A stretch of 64,000 nucleotides of DNA from Episyrphus balteatus (Eukaryota > Arthropoda > Insecta > Diptera > Syrphidae). The notes beneath the pieces are model-generated. The model was not told the origin of the DNA. It saw nothing but the letters and a program-made list of their open reading frames with translations, and made no database searches. Positions 9,011-20,200 of the stretch are shown here, in pieces. Location of the stretch: positions 41,180,319 to 41,244,318 of the forward strand of contig NC_079137.1 of the NCBI RefSeq assembly GCF_945859705.1, read 5' to 3'. A program made the translations under genes and the position numbers. Position 1 is the first letter of the stretch; every line of letters starts with the position of its first letter.

Positions 9011-9446
9011 TACACAGAGAAAAATAGACCACATAAAATAGAACAAAAACAATAAGATTTCTCTATGGTTTTCATCCAAGAAGGAAACCTTATTAAAACA
9101 ATCGGGTTTTCCTTATTGTTTTAAAATATGCAAAAAAATAAAAAAAAAGGTGACCAGACTGGGAATCGAACTGGAGACTTCAAATCATTAGTCGCCCACC
9201 TTACCACCTGCACCAACCTGCCATGAAAATATTGTTCGCTATTTTTGTTCTAATGCTAAGTTGCAAAAAAAAATCAACTTTTCAGTCAAATTTTAATAAG
9301 ATTTTCTCTATAAAAATAATAAGAAATCTCCTTAAAAAAACCTTATTAATCGTTGATTTTAATAAGATTTCCTTATGAAATGTATGGACGGTAAAACAAT
9401 ATGGCAATCTGTTAGTTTTTAGCGGGTCATATTTTTCTCTGTGTAG
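9011..9446. mobile_element. Mariner-type MITE with perfect 16-bp inverted ends
   Basis: TACACAGAGAAAAATA at 9011-9026 is the exact reverse complement of 9430-9445. If the outer TA is the target duplication, the element proper is CACAGAG...CTCTGTG, consistent with Tc1/mariner-type insertion. Inner bases continue the symmetry loosely (GACC/GGTC). No transposase is present, so it is non-autonomous. It encloses a tRNA-like segment at 9151-9226. Confidence 0.8.
9151..9226 (-). pseudogene. tRNA-like segment with A-box and B-box like motifs
   Basis: On the minus strand the sequence contains TGGTGCAGGTGGTAAGG (A-box-like, 9199-9215) and AGTTCGATTCCC (B-box-like, 9161-9172) at the usual spacing of an RNA polymerase III internal promoter. 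The cloverleaf is imperfect: I could not pair a normal T stem or a clean 5-bp anticodon stem. It is therefore a tRNA pseudogene or a SINE-like head, not a functional tRNA. Confidence 0.5.
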
Positions 9447-9979
9447 AACTTCATTTTTGACTTACTGGTAAACTTTTAGAGCAATTTTTATACAAAGCTT
9501 TTTAGTAACCGTAAAATTAAAAATAAGTAACATTTTTAAACAAACACAATTTTTGGTTAAAAACAATCAAAATTTATTTTTGAAAAACCATTATTTTGAA
9601 AAAGGGTTGATTAAATTACTATTAGGTACACTACACCAAAACATCTCATCAAAAATATTTTGACAAAAAGACCGAGCATTGTTATGTCTTACAATGTCTT
9701 GCAAGCATTTTGGAGGCATATTGTAAAAAAATTGATTTTTTTTGTTTGCATATTTTGAATGATAAGAATATAGGCCAAAACTTGCACATTGAATCGGCAA
9801 ATAGTTTCGAAAAAATAATCGTATTTTTAAAGACGCCTTAACTTAGTTTAACTTCAAGGTAGGTAATGAAAATTTGTACGAAACGGTTGGATCGATCGCC
9901 TTAAAAATGTCCACACGATCTTTTTAGTTTAGATTAAGATCGAAGGAATAATTTAAGCCACTTTAAAGTGTAAATTTTC
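9447..9979. other. AT-rich non-coding stretch
   Basis: No supported gene is present. The sequence is low-complexity and probably belongs to the decayed dispersed repeat that follows. Confidence 0.4.
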
Positions 9980-10420
9980 TTAAAAAAAACAATCTTTTTG
10001 GGAAGCCCCTATTTTTACTTGCTCCATAACTATAGGGTTAGTATTGATTTCGTGAAGAAAAAAAATTTGAGGTTTTAATCAAAACCAACATTACGATGAT
10101 GGAGAAATCCAAAAAAAGTGGATCTCGCAATTCCGTCCGTGCGTCAGTGCGTCTGTCTGTGCGGTTGTGCGTCCATCTGTACACATTTATACAGCCTAAA
10201 CGTAAACGGGTGGACGGATTTTCTTAAATTTTGGTATAGATGATTTTTATAGAATTCTGAAAGTTGTTTTTTTTTTTTGTTTTTTTTTTTTTATATCTCG
10301 GTTAGAAAGTGTACCTACAAATACAAATACAAACAAATTTTTCAATTCAAACCAAATAACTCGAAAACGGCTCTAACGATTTTGATTAAATCTTGCAGAC
10401 GTAATATTCAAAGCAATTGC
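9980..10420. repeat. Dispersed repeat, copy 1 (second copy at 62390-62720)
   Basis: It shares an ordered series of phrases with 62390-62720: tttttacttgc, gatttcgtg versus ggtttcgtg, cgatgatggag..aatcc, a CGTCCGT/CTGTCTGTG-rich stretch, gatgatttttata and ggctctaacgattttgat. The order and spacing agree, so these are two diverged copies of one element. The family is not identified. Confidence 0.65.
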
Positions 10421-13400
10421 AATAAAACTGCATTTTTATTTTTTCAAAAAAGTACGTTTTATTCTCATTTAAATTGTTTAAAGGTAGATTTTCTAATATT
10501 TTTATCAATTCTTAAAATAAATCCGATTACTTCAATTTATATACATACCACTACCTCACTCTTGCCGGTTGGTGTCAAAAATCACTTTAAAAATTTTATG
10601 AAGTCACATAAAATCGTCCCCAGATGTACCTTTCGAGCTAAATTTTCATATAAATGACTTTATACTCACAACACACACACACAACTTACCTCTATTCACC
10701 TAAATAACTTTATTTGATTTGTGTTTGTGATATCTACGTTTTCTGTTTTTTTTTTTTTTTTATTTTTCATTGCCATAACCAACTGGCTTTATTCTTTATG
10801 GCACTTTTTTATATTCCACCTTATCTTCATTTATAGCCGTTAACCTTCTTCTTATCACTTTTGGTTCAGTAATAAAAATTCCACTTCCGTCCATGCGTGC
10901 AATTAATCAACGGCCAAACATACACCTCTATAACTTTATCACCAATTTGCTTTTTTTGCTAAAAGTTAGCTTTATACAACTTGCAACATATTCAGTCACC
11001 CTACCTGGCTCCTAAAAAGGCTGGTCCTTTTGAATTATAGTCACCTAATTCCATCAGTCATCGAGCCCATAAAAAAAAACTACGCAGCTATGATTTTACT
11101 TTTTTATCATCATCACTCCGAAAAAAAAACCATCATCACCCACACACACACATTCCTTCGCCGCCCACCACTTAAGCTGACTGAAAAGAAAAGCAGCCAT
11201 TTAACGCGGCTTACCGCCATTTTAACAAAAGCAAGGCTCACCTTTTGTTTTTTTTTTTTTTTTTGGTTGGTAGGTCTACGAGGGTATATTCGGTCATTTA
11301 AAAATGTGAATATAAGTGAAAAACGCTAAAACACTTTCCATAATAATTTTTGCTCATAACACACGGCAAAAAAAAGTCACCAACACCCACACAGAGATGT
11401 TGTAACGAGGAAACATTTTTATACATTTTTACACGCGTTGATATTGAATTTAGGTCGTAGCACTCAAGCTCGTCCGGCTCCGGCCGAAGAAGAGCGAAGA
11501 ACGAGACGATGTCGCCGCCGGTAGAGGGAGTTGGGAGCGAATTACCACGTTGTAAAAGTAAAACAATAGAAGCGTAAGAGGAAGGAAAAAGCACAGTGCA
11601 TATACAAAAAAAAAAAAATTAAATAAAAGAAGGAAAACAAAACCTCGAAAGCTTAATAAAACAATAGAGACTTGTGAGTGGTTCTTAGGCACCTAGTACA
11701 ATGTAGGATTAACTTTGTTTTACCTTCTCAAAGCAAATTTTCATAGAAAAGGGCTGCCTTAAGTTTCACCATCATCCAGCTGGAACATACCCCACCGCGC
11801 GCCCCCAGCACCATGAATTTCCGGAATCCATCGTTCATTTTAGCGCGCCATCTACCCACAAATTCATCAAACATATGTATACTTATATGCTATATGTAAT
11901 ATTAAGCGTACCTATGGGAACTTACATATAGAATTCCTCCCAGTTTCTCTCTCACATATGGAATGGGAAGAAAGGTAAAAAATTAATTTTCTTCCTTTTT
12001 ATGATTTGTCTGAGAGCACCTTTGTCGCATAAAATAGCCAAAGCCAACCCATACAAAGTTTGTCCATTCGCTCTTTGACTTTTATTTTATTGTGATTGTG
12101 ACCCACGTATACGATAGGTATAAGTCGACATACTGGCCTGCTGCTTGTTGAGGATCGCATGTCAATTGCTCATAAAGCATATTGCCTAACAAGGACATTC
12201 GACGATGGTTATTATAAGGACGTAGATGGGACATGGGAGATGTTTTACGGATGCGAATGGGATATGGCAAACCAGTTCTAATGGATAAATATACATACGT
12301 ATATGGAATAGGGTTTTGAATGTGGGACGAATTGTACGGTCCGAAACACAGCACCGGACCGGACTTATGTCCGGTGGCGTGAATTTTAGTATTTCAAAGC
12401 TAAGCAAATGGTGATATCAAATGCATTTAGGATTATTTACTTTCTACCACTTTATTGAGGAAATAAATTGGTCAAGTTGGGGGTTTTTAGTGGAAAGTGG
12501 ATGTGGATGGTGACTTTATTTTATTTTTTTTTTTTTTTTAGGAGAAAGTGAAGCGTGCTTTACTTTTATTACATTGAATCGCTTTACATACGATGAAATT
12601 TTTGTGTTAAGTGCATGTATGTACATATGTATATGAACAGTTTACAGTAGAGTTTAAAAAGAAATCTTTGTTTTGTTAGTAGGTAGTATGTACGTTGATT
12701 TAAATAAATTTTAATTTATTTTGGGTTTAAACGGAAATATAAAATTCCTAGTAGATTTACCTCACTTAAATTTTACTTATACAAAATTCAGAGAAATGTA
12801 AATGGAATAATGGAATCTTATTTCAAGAAATTGAAATTTTTACAGATTTGCAAAAACTAATATAAAATTTTTACTTTTATGGAAGTTAGATTCGGAAATA
12901 TTCCTTGAAACGCGTGGTTCTTTTGAATTATAGTCACCATATTCCATCAGTTATTAAGCTCTAGAGAAATCAAAAACTAAAATAATCCATTTATTTGAAG
13001 TATAATGATTGATTGATAATAAATACAGCCAATATGTTGAAATCGTAAAGCAAAACGAAAGAGCTGAGCAGCAAACTTGATTTAATTGTTGAAAATATTT
13101 TTTGATGTAAGGTTATTATTAAATATGGATCTGAATCAACAAAAAAAAATCAATTCTTAAATTGTAATGTTTTACTTTTATTCACCCCTGAATTTGTCTG
13201 TTCGTGCGATAGTTAAAAGAAAAACTTTTCTTATCCATTTTCTAAGTTTACGAAAAAGAGCATTGAGAGTAAGATGATTACAATAAAATTATAAAATTTA
13301 GTCATAGTCCCAATTCAAATTTATCCAGTCGACAACTATTGCTTACTTACTTAGAGTGGCGTTCAAAGTCGAGGATAGATCTGGTCCTCTCCAGCCTGCT

Positions 13401-14371
13401 CGGTCCTTAGCAAACCTTCTTCATTTGCGTAGATCAGGTTGTTTGAGATTGTTTTCTAATTCAACGCAACCTAGGATGAGCTCTTTCTCTTTCACGTTGT
13501 CCTTCGAGCTGAAAAATTACATTTTTTCTTGATATTTGTTAGAGTCAAAAATCGTAATCCTTTAATTTCTATACTTGTGATATTGCTATAAATCGAACTT
13601 CAGATAACAATGAGACATAACATTACATGAAGTTATAGTAATTTAAATGTTAATATCAAGAAAAATTTTCAAAAAAAAATTATTTTGGATTTTTAGAAAA
13701 AATTTCAAAATTTTATAATGAAAAATCAATTTTTTAAAAAGGGATGAATGTATCTTATTGAAATTTTGTTTAAATGGTTAAATGGCATTCCATGGCATTT
13801 TTTTTTGAAAATTTTTGATAATTTTAATTTAAAAACAAAACTATTTAAAAAAAAACGACTCTAACGCTTAAAAAAAAAGGAAAATTCCTTCAAAAAGCAT
13901 TTAAGGAGATGTTTTTGTAATTTTAATCCTGATTCTGTATTACTATAAGTTTTGTATTTATGAATTTCTCAAAAACAATCGTTTTTTAATTTCAAAAAGC
14001 TTTCATTTTTAAGTAACTTTTTATATAAGAGAGACTACCTACATGTGAATCAGTCGTGAATTTTATTTTGCAAGAATTCGGTCGAATAAAACAAAAAAGG
14101 AGCGATTGATTGATTCGAGACTGTGAGGGGTTAATTGGGCATATAAAACTGTAAAAGGCACAATCAACATTATTGGTTTCCTCGATATTTCTAATTCATC
14201 ACTTGATTATCCCAAAATCATTAATTGGGTTTTTCAAATTAGTGTAAAGAATAAAAAAAAAAAATTTTTCAAAAAACTGTAGGTACTTGATTTTTGTGAA
14301 AAATTCGTTCAAGATTTCAAAAACATCCTTAATTTTCTTGTGCAGTGGCGGTGGCTTTAATAAAATTTAAT
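10421..14371. other. Non-coding stretch with microsatellites and GC-richer patches
   Basis: No gene is supported. It contains a CA microsatellite at 10662-10684, further CA runs near 11140, a GC-rich patch at 11455-11530, and a GC-richer patch at 13335-13510 that looks like a decayed retroposon of unknown type. It also holds a 44-bp duplicated phrase (11023-11066 and 12916-12959). Confidence 0.5.
11023..11066 (+). repeat. 44-bp phrase repeated at 12916-12959
   Basis: Both copies share ttttgaattatagtcacc followed by attccatcag, about 38 of 44 bases, 1.89 kb apart in the same orientation. Sequence around them does not align by eye. It could be the end of a dispersed element or a duplicated regulatory site. 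Confidence 0.6.
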
Positions 14372-14375
14372 TTAA

Positions 14376-14833
14376 CCCATTTCCGGTGGCTACCAGTTCC
14401 AGTTGACTTAGAAACTTGAAATTTTACACACTATCTGTTTTTGGTTCAATTAGAGGAAATCTGAAAAAAAAAAATTTTTGGAAAAGCTTTTGGTTTTCCA
14501 GAAAATTCACGTTGCGTTTTCGCAACGCTCGCCGAAAGGGCTATCAAAATTTTTGAAATAATTTTTTTACATGTAGTAAGAATCAATTTTATTTGAGTAT
14601 TTTTATGAAGAAATGAACCAAATAAAGATACACTGGGTAATGAAAGATTGTTGAAAATAAAATAACAAAAAAGCTCAAAAAAATTTTTTTACAAAAAAGT
14701 CTAAAAACAGGTCGATTAGATAATTTGACTATCTTTCCAAATCATTTTTTAGTTTGTTTAAATTTATAATCAGCTATGTTCCAGAAGTCTTCAAACATGA
14801 CGTTGCGAAAACGCAACGTTAGCCGAAAATGGG
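14376..14833. mobile_element. piggyBac-like MITE with TTAA duplication
   Basis: TTAA at 14372-14375 and 14834-14837 flanks inverted ends CCCATTTCCGG and CCGAAAATGGG. A TTAA target and terminal CCC/GGG are hallmarks of the piggyBac superfamily. Near each end lies a short hairpin with the same core, GTTGCGTTTTCGCAAC and CGTTGCGAAAACGCAACG. There is no transposase. Confidence 0.8.
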
Positions 14834-14837
14834 TTAA

Positions 14838-16794
14838 GCTGAATTAACAAGTTATCTGATCCATAAAGTGGTTAAGAAAAAAATTTGAAAACAAAAATTA
14901 TCGTTGTACAATAGGATTGAGCGAAACACGTTGCTTAAAAAATTTGTTCATCATAGGACCTCAAAACTAGAAAGTTCTATCTTTAAAATTCTTTTTTTTA
15001 TTTCCAGTACCTTCAACTTTTTTTAAGGAAAAAACTTGAAAAAAAACATAAAAAAAATTTGATTTTTTTTCTATTCCTTAATTTTATGTTTTTTTCTGTA
15101 TTTTTGAGTTTATATTTTCCGAATTGTAAGCTTTTTTAAATTTAAGCGACACGAAATTGTTCGAAGAGTTCAAGTCTCCACGAGCAAGTTCTTGGGAACC
15201 GAACCCAAACCTTTGGCTTCATAGTCTATCGGTTACTTCTTTAGAGAAGTCATATTTTCTTTGTTTTAGTCTCATTGAACCAAATAAAAATCATATTTTT
15301 TCTTTAAAGACGTAAATATTGCATTTAAATATTATTCCAGTTCTAGAGTTTTAATTTTCTTGTACTTATAGTGCACATAGACATTAGAGTCATGTTTAAG
15401 GAAAAACAAGCCAAATGTAACCTAAATCACAACAGTTCCGTTATACCTATAACTTCCTTTTTTTTTTAATGTGTTATTACCTAAGAATATACAATAAGCT
15501 ACAATTTCTACCATTCGCTGAAATAAAAGTCTTCAAAGTTCACACAGTTCTATAAAAAATCCATTTTTTGAAGCTCCACCATCAACCCATTTTATTGTAG
15601 GTAACCGCGAAAATGCATGTTAAAAACAAACACATCACAAAAATAAAATGTGAAAAAACATGAAAAACCACTTGAACTAATATCCCAATAAAATAATGTT
15701 GTAGCTGGGAGTTTGAGGGTAAGTTACATACAGCAAAAAAAATGCCTCGAGAATAAATGGCACATCAGCTCAAAATGAGTCATGTCATGTCATACACAAA
15801 ATGAAAACCAGCACTTTCAGGTGTGAAATGCACACAAAATTTATTCTTGCCTACCTACATAATATTGTATAATGTACTATGTATCCTATATAAACATGTA
15901 TTTGTATATGGTATAGTGAAGAAAAACAGAGAAAAACCGTTAGAAAGATGGCGTGAGCTTTAATTGAAAATCCTAATCATAATTCCAATCCACTTACGCT
16001 ACAATTGTTGTGGTTGCATTTGCACGCATTTCCCTTGGGGTTTTTTTTCTGTCTGTGTGTTATTATTTTTTTCTACAATTCTTCAAGGACATTTCATGAA
16101 AAAAACGTAAAAACCCCAGCATTGTTAACTTTTGATAGATTCTCTGGTGCTCGCAATGTCCAATCAAAAAAAAAAAAAAAGCAAAACCCATTTGAGGTAA
16201 TAATTTTTATTCCTGTCAAGTACTTTCTGCCAAGTAATTACCTAACTGTCAGCATAACGTACTCAATTTGACTTTTAAAAAAACATTCAAGAAATCAGAT
16301 AGTCGTATGAAAACGGGAGATATAAAAAAAACTTTTGATTAAAGTGAAAGTACAAAATCGAACGAGCCAATTTTTTACTCGAAGGGCGAGAAAAAAAACT
16401 GGCGATATGGAAAGCCATTACTAAAGGTCATGACAGTTTCAAGGATAATTTATTGGAAATTTGAATGACAGTGACTATGACTATGAAAAACTTTCGCTGG
16501 AATTTTTTATTTTTTAATGGTTCGGTAGAAATCGATATCGATATACTTACTTCAATTTTAATGGGATGTTAAGTTTTCAGAAATGGTATGTGATTTCTGA
16601 AAGAGGCATTAAAAAGTTTATATCAATTTGGAAAATGAAGCGATTTCTTTCCGATATTAGATAAATTAGGAATCTTTGTGGAAATTCAGACATGCAGGCA
16701 TGTGGACATGTTGATACACATGCGGTCATGCGGGTATGCGAACATTCGGATATGCTGTAGGTAGTCAAGTAATGTCAAATTTGATTCGAAATTA
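14838..16794. other. AT-rich non-coding stretch
   Basis: No gene is supported. A tRNA T-arm-like hairpin (minus strand, near 15180-15215) and degenerate ATGC/CATGCGG repeats (16687-16755) are the only visible structures. Confidence 0.45.
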
Positions 16795-17257
16795 GTTGGG
16801 GTCAGAACACCTAAAACCAAAATCCCGAAAACCCCATAACCTTACAATTCAGAGATCTTCAGAATACCGAAATAAAACCAACAATTCCTACATTTTTTTG
16901 GGAATTTTGGCGTTTCTGTATTTTGAGCTTTCGAGAGTTTGCATTTTCCGTATTTTAGAAGGGTAGGTACATATTAAAAAACGTGAAACGGACATAATCC
17001 CTTAATTCTGAATCCAGAAAATCCAAAATCCCGAAAATCCAGAATATCGAAAGTTCTGAATATCATATCAAAAATCCAAAATCCTGAAAACCAAAAATTC
17101 TGAAAATCTGTAATTCGGATTTTCGGGATTTTGCCGGATTTTAGGATTTTTTTCGGGATTCTGGGTTGCGGGATTTTGCGTTTTCTGGACTTCAGGGTCT
17201 TGGATTTTAGAAATTTTGGATTTTCGGGATTTCGGTTTTCAGGATTTTGACCCCAAC
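16795..17257. mobile_element. Inverted-repeat element filled with GGATTTTCGG-type minisatellite
   Basis: GTTGGGGTCA at 16795-16804 is the reverse complement of TGACCCCAAC at 17248-17257. The left half is rich in AAATCC/AATCCCG and the right half in GGATTTT/CGGGATT, so the halves are roughly complementary. The same terminal TGACCCCAAC occurs at 7105-7114. No coding potential is seen. Confidence 0.6.
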
Positions 17258-20200
17258 CCAAAGAAAATATCAAACCCTATGGATTATTCCTGTTGATTGT
17301 GAACTCTAATTTATAATTCAAACCCAATTTCGAGACTTTGGTCAAAAATCGGCTCGGGTATGTAAGAAAAAATGTGTTTGGTTGAAAATATCTCAAGAAG
17401 CAGTCTTTCAAGAAAGTTATGGTTTTCAGTTACGAATAGATCATAAAGAGACCTTTATTTTGATGTCTCACTCGAATTTTTGTTTACCTACATATGATAT
17501 ATGTAGGTATCCTTAGCTCCTATACCTACCTACCAAACAAAATATGCATATTATTATAAACTCAACAGATGCACATTGGGAGTTGGATATAAAGTGATTC
17601 ATAATAGATGGAAACGAAACCATTTGTTGCTTAATTTGAACTATGAAATTTTTAGTACCTATTATAACCACTTGAGACTCACCCAAACTTTTAAAAAAGA
17701 TAAAAACACATTTCTACTGTTGCGTTTAATTTCCTATGCTCAGTAAAACATCTAAAAAGTCACGTGATGGATCAGCCTGCTCCAATGAACAACTAAGCTA
17801 CACATTTTTCTTTCAAAATGTCTTGCACCCAAAAAAAAAAAAAAAAAAACTAAAACCTCAAGCTATATATTCCTTGAAACAAACTAAAAACATTTAATTA
17901 AAATCTTATCTTGCCACTTTATTTCAGAATTGGACTAATTTATTCTATACCATATGGCACACACACATATACGCACACATATCCTTATATCCATCCTAAC
18001 AAGATGCTCCTTCAGTGTTCACATAAATTTCCATGCTTTTGCTCCTTGCAGTCATTTAATCAAGAAATAACAAAAAAAAAACATAGAAGAAGAAAAATTT
18101 TACCATGGCAGTAGTTCATTAGAAAATTTTCTTATCCAGTTCAAATTAATAACCTCCCACGTTCCAAACACGGCAAAACGAACGTGTGTGTGATCTTTCA
18201 GTTCAAAGGACTTGCACTCTTCAAAAAAACGCCTATATCAACTTATAGTCAAGCCAAAATAAAACCCCATCCATAATATTCCCTGTTCAGAGTCCTACAG
18301 GACTATTCTACTATATAATATCAGCACGAGGGATTGCAATGTGCGAAGGCGCTTTTTCAAAAAAAAAAAAGAAGAGTAGAAGAAAAAAAAATGGTACCGG
18401 CATACCGTCACGTTCTAACTATAAATGTGACACACTTGTACAGTTTCCTAATTAAAGTTTAATTATCCTTCCATTCGCTAGGATACATATGAATAGAATG
18501 CGAGTCCTTTGCTCTCAAACACTCTCAGTCATCCATACATTCGTTGACAGGATAAATAATGAGTTCCCGGAAAATTTATGTGATTCTCTCTCAAAAACCG
18601 CTATGAGCTTGATGGAGTCGACTATAGTTTTGCGAGTAAAGTGCCATGGAGTGGGGATTCATATATGAAAGTGACACATTCACCGGCACCAGCATCACCA
18701 GCATCAGCACCGGCAACACTCGGGTATTGAAAGATGAACGAATATACACACAATCTGGAGCACTAGGTGGATGACAGGACCATGTTACTTGCTGCAGGCA
18801 AAGCGAGCGACCCATATATTCCATTATGTTATTCATGTTATATGTCGTTTTATAGCAGTCGTATTTGATGGATGCTGTTCTATAACCACCCCCCTCCCCC
18901 CCTTTCCTAGACCGCTTAAGATAGACTGAATTTAGAGGGAGAAGAAGTAGTTATGCCTCGACGTGATTCAATGCGTGGCTGAAGTGATGAAAACTAATAG
19001 AATAAAAATAACATAAATCGAGCATCGCGGAAACTCAGAAAAAGGAACGTTTTGTATTTATCTGCAAAATGTTAGCGTGTTTTCTTCTCCCCCTTCCCTT
19101 TTTCATATCTATAGAATATAATTGAGGATGAAGTTTTATGTCGATCCACTTTGAAGTTTTTGAGTGAAATATATTCATTTCGAAGGATATTCCACAGTAA
19201 TTGGATTCCCAGATGAGTTGTGTGTTATTGTCTACCTTTAACTACAGTTATGTATAGGTAGGTTTTGTTTAAAAAAAACTATTTTCTATACATACAACTT
19301 ACCTATATGCTTCTGCTATTCTAATAACTTGAAAGAATCATCGGTTTTGTGAATTTAATTATTTCAAATCCTTTTCTAATACTCTTAAAAGTTTTAAAAA
19401 ATATTTTCTTAAACCTCAACACAAAAGCTCTCAACTGAATAAAATTATGTTTTCAAATCTTAGATTTAAATATTCCAAGAAAAACAAAGAATATGCAAGT
19501 TGTCTAGTTACAATTTACATCAGACACAAGACCAATTTTTGGCTTTTGAATTCGACGAATTTAGGCAACACTGAAATAAACAAATTTGGTTTTTGTAATA
19601 CTCTATCAACAGAAGTAGTTTTTTTGTATATTTTTTGTTGATCAACATGAAAAAAAAAGAGGTTGTGTGCTTTTAAAATGAGTCAATTGAAGCGTTTATT
19701 TAGGATCTTATATCAACCAACGACGAAGAGAACATCCCCTTCTACGCTGATCCTGGATCAGCTCACTATCGTGGCTGAAAGCCTCACCTCTCCCTAATCC
19801 AACCTTTACAATGACAACCGGACCTGAACAACCCGAGTTAAGAAGCTGCCAACAGAATTAATATTTAAAACAAACACAATGACAATTAACTGTAAATTTA
19901 GCTTAAAAAAAAAAAACAATGTAAAAACGTTAGGCCCCTTTGGTGCCAACATATTACTAATATAATCATAATCAATGTACATTTTTAGATTACTAGCTTT
20001 AAGCAAATTGTATATATATAATAACTGTTCAATAAAAATATCGTTAAATCGTTAAAAGCGTTTATTTATTTCATACAATCATAATTTACAAGAAAAAGCT
20101 AACAAAAATTACCTTTTTTCTTTTCTCATTATATTATTTTTTTTTATTTTAAAAGCAAAAAAAAAAAAAAAATAATACCATTAAAAAGCCAAATATTTTT

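Noticed and set aside
15180..15240. Minus-strand T-arm-like hairpin TTGGG-TTCGGTT-CCCAA suggesting a tRNA gene
   Set aside because: No matching anticodon or acceptor stem could be drawn; at best it is a decayed tRNA-derived fragment.
16005..16271. ORF starting with a signal-peptide-like hydrophobic run
   Set aside because: The hydrophobicity comes from poly-T; a long Lys run from poly-A follows, and there are no gene signals.
19700..19860. GC-richer phrase recalling a copia protease site
   Set aside because: The match is a few residues only and a stop codon follows directly; there is no neighbouring copia-like sequence.
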